Source: Mytilus californianus
Taxonomy: Eukaryota; Mollusca; Bivalvia; Mytilida; Mytilidae
Assembly: GCF_021869535.1 (NCBI RefSeq)
Contig: NW_026262734.1
Location: forward strand, 95,919,285-95,983,284
DNA length: 64,000 bases
Reading direction: 5' to 3'
In this document: positions 1 through 11,751 of the stretch, piece after piece
Numbering within the stretch: the stretch's first letter is position 1
Layout of the letters: each line of letters begins with the position of its first letter
Program-made: the position numbers and the translations under genes
Notes under the pieces: generated by a model
The model's input: the letters and a program-made list of their open reading frames with translations, nothing else
What the model was told of the DNA's origin: nothing
Databases searched by the model: none

Positions 1-338
1 GCTAAGCTTGGTCGCAGTTAAGTGTATTAGCAATCATATTCCATCTCTTCATTTGTATATTATATACGTGACTTCTAAACTCGTGTTTTCCTGAACAAGC
101 ATAAAATAATTTTCACTGGGCGTTAAAATTAGCAACAAACAACCAATCAATTTAAACTAGTGTTAAATAAGAGGAAAACCATTTGATATTTATTTATTTG
201 TTGGGGTGAGGGACAGAAGGATTTCATCTATGAATATGGTTGCCTGGTAAGAGCTGAAAAATAGACATGATTAGCGACAGATTGAAATGAATAATAATGC
301 CCTCTCTTCCCTGTCCCATCCTTCATCTATAAATTTAA

Positions 339-398
339 GCTGACCACCACAGAATAGCCCAATAGTGTTGAAAGTAGCATTAAACATCAATCAATCAA
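339..398 (+). mobile_element. 3' tail of a tRNA-derived SINE inside the left arm
   Basis: The stretch ACCACAGAATAGCCCAATAG followed by a tail of ATCAATCAATCAAA matches the 3' part of the complete SINE at 28402-28664 read on its own strand. The inverted counterpart lies at 57897-57956. No tRNA-like head is visible, so this is a 5'-truncated copy that predates the duplication of the arms. Confidence 0.6.
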
Positions 399-1010
399 AA
401 TCCCTTCCCTAGAATATCAAATAATCGTCCCTTAACTGTTCTTGTCCGTGTAGTTCTTATATTTATCCAGCTTATCGTCCTACAAGGATGTCCTACTAAG
501 GCTGTCATACCATAAAAACTTTATAAAACAGCTCACATTCTAATATATCTGCATTCATAAATTTATTAATTTCATTTAGACTAAACGACGCCATGTTTGT
601 TATGTGCCTCTGCCGTCAACCTATCAAAAAGGAAGAGGTGGAAAAGAGCCAGAAGATCTTCCCAATGCAAAAAAAAACAGAAATGGACTTCTTCTGGCTC
701 ACTTCCAAAGAACAAAAAAAAACGCGCCCCATTGATATGTTTTAAAGACGCCTTGCCCCTACCCTTTTTTTCCTAAAAAATTGCATTATTAAATATATAA
801 ACATATATATAATCATCAAAATTAAAATGCTATTGTATTTTTATAAGACCTACTTTATTACATGACCTGGGACTAATGACATCTATCTATAAGTCCTAGC
901 ATACATTAATTATTATAATATGAATGTTTCTTGTTTTGATAACCACATATGATGCTATGCATGAGTCGCCATTTATCAGGACACGAATTGGGTTTACATA
1001 GAGAGAATAA

Positions 1011-1201
1011 GGGACGTCTCAGAAAATCAATGAAGGATAAAAAACTTTAATAGTTTTTTTTTTTTTTTGGGTGGGGGGGGGGGGGGGGGTCAAAATTGCA
1101 GTAAGTTTTGTTTAATTAACATCGATTTTATATATATCCTTATTGGTCAATCAATTTTCCCAAATTTTTTTTATCCTACATTGAACTTTTGATGTCGTCC
1201 C
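1011..1201. mobile_element. PIF/Harbinger-like MITE in the left arm
   Basis: The ends are inverted copies of GGGACGACATCA with further homology through AATGAAGGATAAAA. The element is flanked on both sides by TAA, a 3-bp target duplication of the TWA type used by PIF/Harbinger elements. The core holds a 15-T run followed by about 20 G (1054-1089). The partner in the other arm (57182-57438) has the same ends, the reverse-complement duplication TTA and about 60 bp more internal sequence. No transposase is encoded. Confidence 0.65.
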
Positions 1202-2491
1202 TAATTTGCTAAAAAATAGATAAGGGGCTGGACCAAACCTATAGATAACATAATAAAGACATGATGAAATATACAGAATACGTTGATTGACTTTTGGTTG
1301 CCTTATGTCCAGTGGCAAATATGTTACGCATGTTTAGGACAAATATAATAGAAATCAAAGGATAAAGAATAGAGTGAAATGGTAAAAACTAAAAGTTATA
1401 GAATTATAGAAACGATCTTTGATCTGAAACCCCTACCATCACACACAAACCATTACAGCCAATACTCGCATATATACATTTCTATACAAATTTCTAAATT
1501 TGAACCAACTCCCCCACCCCCCTCTAGGTTTTGGATCCACCCCTGTTAAATGTGTCTAATTATATACATTTTGTACGGGTCTAGATAATAACTAAACGAA
1601 CAATCATATAATTTGTTGGATACCTAATTATATTATATAATGTGTCACAAAATAAACTTGTATACCCCCCTTCCCAATGCAGTATTGAAAAGTAAATCAT
1701 TTAAAAGTCCTGAAGATAAAATATGTTTTGAAATATGCCCTGCATACTTATTTATGCAAAGACATATAGTAATAATTGAACTACTAGAACTGTGGGGCTT
1801 AAAAAAAATCTATTTAAGGGATTCGGAGACGAGAACAGTTTTTGCCATGCACGCAGGCATCTGTTTCTATCCATGAACAAGTTGTGTGTCAAATTAATTA
1901 TTATTACTTGTCACTCGCATTTTTTGCTCGTTCATGGCCATTATTGGCATTAACAGCCAGTGCACGAACTTGCACGAACGCCAAATTTAGTTAGAGGGGC
2001 GATATTCTGACGCGTTTTTTAATTCTTGGTCACTCAAGTTTAGAAAGAAAAGGGAGAAATCCAAACAATTACCGACCAATCACAAACGTTGTTTCAAATT
2101 TGACCTTATGACGTCAAAGAATTTCCCATAATGCAATTATTGCATATAAATAAAAAAACTACTATACCCATTGAATGAAAAATATTGCATTCAAATGACA
2201 TTTTATACCACTTGAATAAAAAATATTGCATTTGAACGAAAATTATACCATTTGAACGAAAAATTATACCATTTGAATGGAAAATTATACCATCTGAATA
2301 AAAAATATTGCATTTAAATGAAAAAATATACCATTCAAATAAAAAAATATTGCATTTAAATGAAGAAATATACCAATTAAAAAAGAAATATTGCATTTAA
2401 ATGAAAAATATCAATTTTTTGCAACCAATACCATTCCATAATCTATATGACATGTTGCATTTATATGTAAAATCATTATACACATTTACAG

Positions 2492-5400
2492 TAGACGAGT
2501 TGCTGTCCTCATCTGATTCAGTTGTGTTAAAGATTTTGTTAGGTAATTATATTGATGCTAATGATGGTTTATTGTGAGTTCTGATTTTAGTTCCGAGCAA
2601 TTATTTCTTTTAAAGAAGAAAATAGTATCTGCCTTGTTCACAAATATGATTTAATTTAGTACTTTTGATTTAAAAGTTTAAAAGCTAGGTCAGGTTGGTC
2701 ACTCTATGGATTGAAAAGTATAATAACACATTTGCAAGCTCTAAACGGCATGCATGGCCAGAGTCTAAATAAAAAAAAAGATGATATAGGTTCTTCCACG
2801 AAAACCAGATTTTAGCTGCAATGTATTACACAATGTATTATACTAATTAAGGTTTTGTGTTATTGATACTTGCTGTATACATATTTTAGATACTAAGAGT
2901 AAATAATGAAATGTTTATTAGAACTCTGGTGTATAGTCTCATTGCCAATCATGCCATGCCTCCTCATCCGCATATGCAATAGCAAACTAGTATTCAATTA
3001 CAAAGTTTTCTACTCGTATAAAGAAATAAAGCAAAAACAAACGAGTTATCAAATGCAATCTAGGTTTAAACTAAAAGTCGAAAACATATTGAAATACTAC
3101 AACATGCAAATATTCAAATCAATGCTGACAATTAGATACCAAATAGATTTGGTCACCTCTATTTTTATTCTGATATGCCCTGTTTAATTACCTTCTATAT
3201 GTGTGATTGTAGTATATGTGATTCCTGTTATATGTGCAATTCTTTTCATTGTCACATGTGCTGCTGTTATAACTCGGTGTTGTATTCGACCTAAAAGGAA
3301 GTAAGTAAATATTTCAGATGGAAAAATCTGCTTTCAGTCAACCCTTTTAGTACTACTCACATACAAAGCAATTATACTTCAGCGATGCTTTTTGAGCTTA
3401 TGTTGACCAGGTTTAACCAAAAGTGGCTGCTAATAATGAAATACTATTTATATCTTCCGCTTTTACAGATATTTAAAACAACAAAAAAATCATATTTGAA
3501 TTTGTTGTCTTATTCATAGCTACTGCCCCTTTAATTCAGTACCGGTAAAAACAATATTCCAAGAGCTAACTACATTTGGTTGCTTAAATGATATCCTTTT
3601 AAGAAAAAGTTTACCAAAAACATGAAAAAGATTACTCAGTGTACAAAAGTCATATTTAAATTTAAGTGCTTTAACAACAACATTACCGTAAAAATTCGGA
3701 TGTGATATACCGTTTATTCTATGAATCACTACTGGGTTCAGCAAAACTTCAAAACTTAAATTTAGGAAATGAAGCATGTAATTTATGTAACAACAGCATT
3801 TCTTTCATACATTTATGAATATGTACCGAGAAAGTGAGTATAAAACCTGTTCTGGATCACTTCGATCATAACATGTTTTATCAAATCTTAATTGCTCAAC
3901 ATTATGATAGTCTGGGCTGTTCAAACTCAACAATTGTTGGAATGCACCAAGATTAAATAAAAATAGTTAAAGGACACTGTATTTGCAATTTTCTATGACA
4001 TGTACTATTTTCACATAAATGTGAAAGTGACGAATATAAATATCAATTAAACGTGAACTTGCAACTTTATTAAAAGGTTAAAATTATAATTATGAATTTA
4101 TATACTTTTCAAAATTGATGTTGGCTTAAATTACAAATGGAAACAATTCCAAGCCTTTCCAAATTTTTTTAATTCTATTAGATCTATTAGCTAATGTGCT
4201 TTGTCTATATGACTTTTTGTTTATCTTTGTTGACATATTTGCTTTTTTTTTTGTAGTGATTCATTTGACGTGGCTCGGTACTTGTGTTGTTGTGCTATGG
4301 TAAATTTTTGTATTCTTGTCTTTCGTTTTTGCTAATGTGCTTTGTCTATATGCCTTTTTGTTTGTCTTTGTTGACATATTTTCTTGTTTTTGTAGTGATT
4401 AAGATTATAACACAATGTTGACTGCTGTACCCCTATTTTTGACATTTTTACCTATTATGTCTGTTTGTTTTGTTCACACATCGTTGTCAATATAATGGAA
4501 TTTTATGCGACTGTCATACAAGTGAGAGGTTTAGCTAGATATAAAACCAAGTTTAATCCACCATTTTCTACATAAAAAAATGCCTGTACCAAGTCTGGAA
4601 TATTACTGTTGTTATCCATTTTGTTGATGTGTTTGAGCTTTTGATTTTGCCATTTGCTTAGGGATTTTCCGTTTAGAATTTTCCTCGGAGTTATTTTACT
4701 TTTTAGATCAGGTTAATATAATCTGGCCACGTATGTGCAAAAATGTCTCTTGTTACGTCACTATAATTTATAAAAGATGATGGCATTGTCATAATTGACC
4801 TTAACTTGCAATTCCACACATAGTTTTTGGACAAGATGGATATAGGCTAAGGCCTTGCAAGAATAACCACATATCAACATGTTCGTGAAAACATCTTGTA
4901 CACATGGACATATTTTTGTATATATAATGGAATTCTATGCGACTGTCATACAAGTGAGAGGTTTAGCTAGCTATAAAACCAGGTTTAATCAACCATGTAC
5001 TACATAAGGAAATGCCTATACCAGGTCAGAAATATGACAGTAGTTATCCATTTGTTTGATGTGTTTGAGCTTTTGATATGCCATTTCATACAGGACATTC
5101 CGTTTTGGATTTTCCTTGGAGTTCGGTATTATTTTTATTTTACTTTTTTCTAGACAAATCTTATCGGGTAAAGCCGTTGTTATATCTTAATATTATTGAC
5201 AAGATCTAACAATGAACCTATATTGGCAGTTTTGTCTTTATGGCATGAAGTTTGAAGCTCTAATTATAATGCAAATATGTAAGGCAAAATTGAAAAAAAT
5301 ATCAATTACTACTTTTTTTTCAGACTAATGTTTACTGAACAATGCTAAATGGTAGATATATGATAATGTCTGATTTTCGAGTTAAAGGGGTAACAATGTG

Positions 5401-7542
5401 ACTTTTTCAAACTATCTCCAGTCATTAATTATCTAAATTGAGATGGACACTTCGAGTTTTTACACTACAACATATTTGTTGCAATGAAAAGCCGTGATTG
5501 CTCATTTAAATAAAATTGGATAACATCAAATATGTAATAAATAAAATTAGATCAATCCTCTGACGTCATACAACAATGAGTGTTGTCAAAATACTGTCGA
5601 TGGCGTTGCATCAAAATCGAATTAGGAATGCATAGAAAAGGATATAGTTTTTATACACTTTGTGACCAAACAAAACTGATAATGCATTCATACGCTCCGT
5701 CTATGTGTTGTTCAGTCTCTCGTTGAATATTTGTCAATATTTGCGTTCTTGGATTTGTTATTATATAAACTCGGTTCGGTTTCTAACCAAACGACGATAG
5801 CAACAGTATAAGCATATTTGTCTTATTATTATGAAGGGAAAAAGAAGACAACTACTGCCGAAAATTTAGCTATGATGGTATCACACTTAATCCTGAATAT
5901 ACATCCGTTATTCACAAAAACAACACTACTGCAGAAGAAAAGGGAGAACTGGGTTTTAACAATGACATGGAAAGAAACAAAAACAAAAGCAGAAACAAGT
6001 ATGTGATAATATGAAGCATTAATCTTTTGACTATTTTTAAGTAAAGATATTTACCTACTAGAATATATGTGTCTTCATTACATAAATATCAATTCGAATA
6101 GTCGGGGAGGGGGTTAGCATATGGTATCCGTATATATTCCAGATGGTATATGATTCGTAGTTTTGATGAAATGTTTACATTGTGAACTTTATATTTCACA
6201 TTCTAGAAACATGGCCATTTGTCGTATATATCTCTGCCATGATATTTTTTTTTTCTATCTTGATTTCCTTGATCGATGGTTGCGGCGGACAGAGAAGTCC
6301 ATGATGCAATACTACTAAATACCAGGATTTAAAAGAATTGTATGCTAGACGCGCGTTTTGTCTACACAAGACTCATCAGTGAAGCTCGAATCAAAAAGGC
6401 AATAAGACCCAAAATAAAGTACAAAGTTAAAGAGCATTGAAGACAACATTCCAAAAGGTTTTGCCAAAATACAGCTATTGTCATCTATTTCTGGGGTAGA
6501 AAATCCTTAGTTTTTCGATAACTGTGAAGTTTTGTAAACAGATATTTTATAATTATGCCCTTCTCAATGATAAATCATTTCAACACAGAGGTGCTGACTA
6601 CTGTTCTTACGCTATTCTTTGCAAACGAAGCAAATATCGCCTTTATGATTTCTAAAAGTGATACAGACAAAGGGACTGCAAATCATTAAGATTTGAAAAA
6701 AAAATATTTTGTATGATTGCCAACGAGATCAACTTGACAAACGAGCCAACGAAAGTCAAAATTACTAACTGCATATTCATTTAAAGCTATTTTGAAGACT
6801 GTTTATTCAATTGAAGACATTTTATCTTTAATATCGTTAAAAGTCATCGTTAACTAATTTTTGTTGAAATATACCTCTTTTCGTATTTGTGTCATTAGCT
6901 TTGACATTAGTTTGAGTGTTTCTGATGAAGATAAATCCAGAAAAACGCTTCGGAAGCACTTAAAAGTGTTATTTTCATTTGCGAAATGTATTGAGTCAAT
7001 TTGAAGCAGAACCTTTAGTATTTAGTATACTTAGGTAATGGTTAATTTTGTTTGATGAGCAATCGCATCACAACTGTGATGAATAGAATTATGCGGCAAA
7101 CATTGTAATGTGTCATTGTTATTAAAGTATACAAATAGAAAACTTCTATGTTATTACAATTTTAAATATTAGTTTGTATTCGAACTTTGAATTTGAATGT
7201 TCTTGAAACTATATCATAATCACAATATGATAGTTTACTAACATTGAAATGCAATTGCTTTGTTGGGTGATTTGTCATTTAAGAAATGAATCTACTTGAT
7301 GTCTTATTGTTTTAAAGAAATCATTATTTTTATTGTTGAACAATATATTTATTATATTTTGCTCCATCAAATTTTGAAGGCAGGACGACCTCATAAAAAC
7401 TGCGGATGTAAATCCAAACTTGCAAACTACTTCTTTTCATACACCTGTCTATGCTGTTCCAAGTGATGCACTGCAAGCCAAAAATGTTACCTGTAAAATA
7501 CCACTTGGCATGAGTTCTTTCAAAGATCTGGAAAATATATGA
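2492..7542 (+). CDS. C-terminal exons of an unidentified single-pass membrane protein (5' end outside or unseen)
   Basis: Four candidate exons join in one frame with matching intron phases: 2492-2542, 3213-3300, 5837-5998 and 7380-7542. Acceptors are TTTACAG, TTGTAG, ATGAAG and TTGAAG; donors are GTAATT, GTAAGT and GTATGT. A further GTAAGT at 7561, after the stop (7540-7542), suggests a 3'-UTR intron. Exon 2 encodes a hydrophobic segment, VIPVICAILFIVTCAAVI, followed by TRCCIRPKRK, a transmembrane helix with a basic stop-transfer and possible palmitoylation cysteines. The remaining ~107 residues form a charged tail with tyrosine motifs SYDGI, PEYTSV and VYAVP (YxxP, a Crk-type SH2 ligand pattern). 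This suggests the cytoplasmic tail of a type I receptor. I do not recognise the family. The first exon (51 bp) is the least certain. Introns carry repeats (4190-5155) and a decayed ribozyme (6342-6385). The sequence shows nothing else about regulation. Confidence 0.62.
4190..4715 (+). repeat. dispersed mussel repeat, family B
   Basis: Shares long stretches with 14930-15320 (reverse), 25728-25985, 30225-30665 and 35925-36105 (reverse). Diagnostic pieces are GCTAATGTGCTTTGTCTATA, GACATAATAGGTAAAAATG (reverse) and GAGAGGTTTAGCTAG. The first 70 bp are a partial duplicate of its own GCTAATGTGC segment. It lies in intron 2 of the membrane-protein gene. It encodes nothing recognisable and its transposition class is unknown to me. 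Confidence 0.75.
4915..5155 (+). repeat. second, 5'-truncated family B copy
   Basis: Begins at TATAATGGAATTCTATGCGA and runs through GAGAGGTTTAGCTAGC to a degenerate TTTTCCTTGGAGTTC end, in direct orientation 200 bp after the first copy. Confidence 0.7.
6342..6385 (-). ncRNA. decayed type I hammerhead ribozyme (retrozyme fragment)
   Basis: On the minus strand CUGAUGA is followed by stem II GUCU/AGAC, but the conserved GAAA reads AAAA and stem I has mismatches, so cleavage should be lost. The GUC cleavage triplet and the CGCGCG stem III remain. The retrozyme body extends over about 6318-6605 (AATAAAGTACAAAGTTAAAG, then GTGCTGACTACTG). It lies in intron 3 of the membrane-protein gene. Confidence 0.75.
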
Positions 7543-7894
7543 AGACTTAATTGACCTCGAGTAAGTATATCTTTTTGAATATGTTTATTACATAAACATG
7601 CATATATTTCCAGAAAAATTTATTGATTTTATCATCTCTTAGCAACTTAAATGTAATACATATTTCTATCCATTCACTCGTTACAAAAATAAAAGAATTT
7701 TTAACAGTTGTACTGAGCATTAAACAATTCAGATGTCAGTTAATGTAATTCTTGAATTATTGTTTAAGATAGATTTGTAAGGGAATGAAAAACTCTATCG
7801 AACATACTACAGAAATGTTCATTTGATTTCAATGAACAAATGTTCACAAAATTATAGAATATTCGATATAAATCACGTTTGCTTTGAGATTTAT

Positions 7895-8480
7895 AAAGCA
7901 TACCCGCGACATCGCGAGTCCGTGACAGAATTTAAGTACGTACGCCTTATGTTTAGCCTGGACAATTAGTATTATTGTAATCTGATAAAGTCCTGGAGAG
8001 ACTGGAACATCCACTGTTTTTGCTTAAAAATCTTTCTGTTTGAACCCGTACTTATTTTCTTACTACAATAAACTTACTATAAACAAAATTTTATCTTTTA
8101 ACTAATTAACTAAATTAATATTAGTATTGAGGTGAAAAAAAACAGACTTGTTAAAAATTGTTCTATAGCGTAACATAGATATAAAACAACTACTTGAAGA
8201 ATTCCAGGTTCTCCTGATTGAGGAGTGATTTACAAAAGGTAACTGGAAATTACATGTGACATATACCATGTATACTGTTGGTATCGGTATCGGATTTGAA
8301 CAGGAACTTGTTAATTATTGGTAATATCAATTATGTGGAAAACAAAATGGCCTAGAATTGTGTAATTTTTAAACAACACCACTGTCCTATAATTAATATA
8401 TATAGTTGAATGCTTTGATTCGTCGTTTTTACGTCATGACGGCTAACAAATTGGACCTCGTTATTTTAGTAGAATAGATT
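7895..8480 (-). repeat. dispersed repeat X (inverted relative to 23772-24760)
   Basis: The reverse complement matches 23772-23990 (AACGA-GTCC, GTTAGCCGTCATG, GACGAATCAAAG, ACCAATAATTAACAAGTTC, AATCCGATACCGATACCA) and 24700-24750 (CGCGATGTCGCGGG), at roughly 80% identity by eye. This copy lacks the MITE found in the other one. Confidence 0.65.
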
Positions 8481-10020
8481 ATTTCTTCGCCTGTACAGTG
8501 TATTATGAGCAAAATATTGTCTTCACTAAAAATACGAAAAAGACATACAACATTTAAGAGCATGAGCTAAGACAATTTTTCTACTACATATACTTGGTGT
8601 GAATAATATATTTGAGTGTAGTGTCAAATCTTTTCAAAGACACTCGCCTTGTAAATGAGGATCTAGTACAGACCAATGCATCACCTTAATACGTTAATAT
8701 GTTACCGTTCTGATCATCCATGTAGTGCTTGACGCTAGATATTACGCAACCCCGAACCAGTAATTAATTATGTCTTTTAAACTATTAACCGTATTATACT
8801 TTGAATCGGCATCATTGTTAATTGGTATATGAATGTATGTCTGTCTAAAAGAAATATTCTAAATTACGTTTGTCATGCTTGTCCTTGTATCATTGTTGTT
8901 GCATGTGTGTTTGGCCACTGGATTCTAATATGTTTATTCTGTGGATGAGCATGGGCCTGGCATCACACGATGTGTATGTCTTTATTTTTACCTACCATAC
9001 ATCATGAAAGCATACTGTCTTGTGAAACGGGTAGTTAATTGAATTCCCATTTATATTATAGAAGGACTGTTATATTGAAATAAAATGATAGTACAAATGA
9101 TGGTTTATCTTTTAATGTTTTGATACTACTCAAAGCAAATATTATAATATACGTAAACTGTTTAAAGCATATTGCACAGGGAACACAGAAGATCTATTGA
9201 TAGTTTGCATTTACGAATGAATATCACGAACAAGATCACGATGATTCGTTACATAAACAAAACGTTCCTTACAAAATATAATAGAATAGAATAAAACCAA
9301 AACATCAGGTCGTAAACAATTAACCGTTAGTTACCAGCTACCATCACTTAGTACTCTTTGAAAAACTTTTGCGTAGTCTTAATACGATATTCGTAAGTTA
9401 ACTTTATATGAATATATTTAATTTATCTTTAATATTTTGTAGTATAGGATTCTGGTTGAACATGGAAAAGATGATTTTTCTGCTTTCTGCTCATGCATCT
9501 TGGGAATGTACGCATTCAGGGACGTGACTCATCGTTTTGGAAGATTCATCATTTTCAGAAATAAAATATATCTCATCTTAACTTATAATAAGATATCTTT
9601 CAAAATAATAATGCTAAATACATATATTTTTAAAATCATACTTTATGCTTCTTCATCTACAAAACAGTACATATTCTTTACTTCATGTGAAACAAATTCA
9701 ACTTATGTTAACACTTATCAATGTGCTTTACATAGAAACAACATTTGTACACGAATTTATGACAAACTATCTTTTTATAAATACATCTGTTTTTATAGCC
9801 TTGGCGTCGTTCAAATAAGGTAAATTTATTTGCGTGTTTGATTTTCTTTTGCTGTTGATATGCACATATAATCCCATCCTCTTAACAAAAAGGATTGATT
9901 AAATTTTAACAAAACGTTTTAAAATAGAGGATAGCAAATACAAACTATGTGCCATTAAAACATTAAAATACTATACCGATGATACGGATAGAGAATTGCA
10001 TATACAACAAAGACAAAGAA
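8481..10020. other. no recognised feature
   Basis: AT-rich DNA. A 107-codon open frame from a TTG codon (9500-9823 +) ends near a possible donor but has AT-driven composition and no recognisable domain. It could include 3'-UTR of the upstream gene, but I see no support beyond an AATAAA at about 8066. Confidence 0.4.
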
Positions 10021-10024
10021 CATT

Positions 10025-10362
10025 AAAAGTATAAGGCATCGAAACTACAATTGGGCATAAAATTTTACACTGTTCACTTGCCGACAAAAATATATTTAGC
10101 TAATGCACGGTATATGACAAACACACCCTTTATTTTTAAAAGTATAAGGCATCGAAACTACAATTGGGCATAGCATTTTACACTGTTCACTTGCCGACAA
10201 AAATATATTAGGCTAATGCACGGTATATGACAAACACTCCCTTTATTTTTAAAAGTATAAGGCATCGAAACTACAATTGGGCATAACATTTTACACTGTT
10301 CACTTGCCGACAAAATATATTAAGCTAATGCACGGTATATGACAAACAATCCCTTTATTTTT
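10025..10362 (+). repeat. three 113-bp tandem subrepeats
   Basis: Units start at 10025, 10138 and 10251 with AAAAGTATAAGGCATCGAAA and end in CCCTTTATTTTT. The same set recurs at about 11752-12071 within the larger duplication. Confidence 0.9.
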
Positions 10363-11751
10363 TTGTCTTGTTTTATTAGATGTTATTTATAGTTTTAACT
10401 AACACATGTGTTTTCATTAATTAAATACTTATAAAAGTTTAAAAACTAGTTAAATCATGTTTTTACATTGCATTTGTGATGTTTTATACACACAATGTTT
10501 AGTTCAGCAATACCTTTTCATAACCAATAAAGCACACGAGCTAACTAAAATAGCACTTAGCGCTTTTCTTGATTAATATTTATCAGTAAGGGTCAATCCA
10601 AAGTATTTGAAAGTCAGATATGCAAATATACATTGACACGGAAGAATTTCATGCAATCCGTTATTTCATACTGTGCCACGGTTAGTTTTTTTCATTACTT
10701 TGAACAGCTACCAAAACTTTGAGCTTCATTTACCTGCAACAACTTACAATTTGACCTGTTGGTTTTATCTCCTGAAAATTTTTTGCAGAAAGATTCAATA
10801 CAACAAGCGTCATACATTATTAACAACAAGCTTATATTTCATCTTTTTTGCATCACATAAAGTTATAGAGTAACAGCATACACTATTTTGAATGCAAAAT
10901 ATGAAATTTGTATGTGCATAAGGCCTCGATATTGTGTTTTTTTATGAAATCCTCATTTATTATCTCTCCTGACAATCTTTAAAAAACTATATTTAAATTT
11001 GGTGTCTCCTTTGCATATTTTTGATGTATTCTATATTCTGAAGTTATGAGTCAGAGATAAAGTTCAAAATATTTCATTATCTTTCCTATTGTACATTTAA
11101 ATGAATATCATTGCTTAAAAGTGAATTCGTGGAAACCGGTTAATATTAGGTCAGTGGGCATGGTTTATTTGACACATACTGTTAGTAGAAATTCTTTGAT
11201 AATTATATTTTTTTTTCTTTAATATTGAATTGTTGTTGTTGGCATTTGTACTTGAATACATCAGTGCAAGTAGGTTCTTACAAGTGAAGACTTGATTACT
11301 GTAATAGTCCACCTGACACCAATTATTGCTTTAATAGTTCATATTGATCACTGTTAAAACAACTGAAACATATTTATTATCTATTTACAACTACGTCATT
11401 ATTCCACATATTAAGATAAATTGGAAAAATAAAATTCTTTTCACAGTGTGGTATGGTATAAAACCACTAATTCAGGCCCGGTCGGAAAGAACATGCAAGA
11501 AAGTAGTACATATTTGAAACAAAATAGTTCCTACGCATAGCCGTATCTTTGTCAATAAGTGAAATATTAGGGTAGTTTTGGTATCAAATGAAAGCTTGGG
11601 GACTTGGAATCACTGTAGAATATAAAATTGAGAATAGAAATGGGGAATGTGTCAAAGAGACAACAACCCGACCAAAGAGCAGCAGAACCCTTGTTGAAAG
11701 AAGTATATAAAATTTTAAAAGGAGTGCACATTTGCCCTGTTGTTCAGATCA
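10041..11751 (+). repeat. first copy of a 1.71 kb tandem duplication
   Basis: Nearly identical to 11752-13461, differing by scattered single bases and 1-bp indels. The junction reads CAGATCAGAAACTACAATTG, fusing the interior of a MITE (ends at CAGATCAGAA) to the interior of the first 113-bp subrepeat (begins at GAAACTACAATTG). GAA is therefore shared microhomology. Contains the head of family E (11634-11700). The 66-codon frame 10673-10873 is copied with the repeat and is not a supported gene. Confidence 0.9.
11452..11751 (+). mobile_element. Mutator-like MITE, truncated by the duplication junction
   Basis: Left half of the element seen complete at 13163-13666, preceded by the same CACAGTGTGG. 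It stops exactly at the tandem-duplication breakpoint. A family E head is inserted within it at 11634-11700. Confidence 0.7.

Larger units (their letters stand above)
25..2440. repeat. left arm of giant inverted repeat (composite mobile repeat)
   Basis: Reads as the reverse complement of 55415-58270 almost throughout. Landmarks shared in order are the outer edge next to a dispersed-repeat head, a SINE 3' tail (339-398), a TTA-flanked MITE with a poly-T/poly-G core (1011-1201), a hAT-like end with GGATCCACCCCTG (near 1533), and an AT-rich minisatellite (about 2155-2410) built on TTGCATTTAAATGAAAAATA. The inner end is at GCAACCAATACCATTCCATA. The arms differ by scattered substitutions and indels, so they are not a recent perfect palindrome. 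Short open frames here (1640-1876 +, 2106-2396 -) are repeat sequence and not genes. Confidence 0.85.

Noticed and set aside
1..2440. Arms of the giant inverted repeat as LTRs of one retrotransposon
   Set aside because: LTRs are direct repeats; these are inverted, contain older MITE and SINE pieces, and no gag/pol lies between.
3520..3806. Minus-strand ~95-codon frame opposite intron 2 of the membrane-protein gene
   Set aside because: Open and moderately protein-like, but no motif, no splice signal and a stop just upstream. Left out as unsupported, though it may be a relic.
6921..6965. Second hammerhead-like motif (CTGATGAAG, then CCAGAAAAACGCTTC)
   Set aside because: Stem II does not pair with the required G-C closing pair and stem III is not proper. 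It may echo a Penelope terminal motif, but it is not a supported ribozyme.
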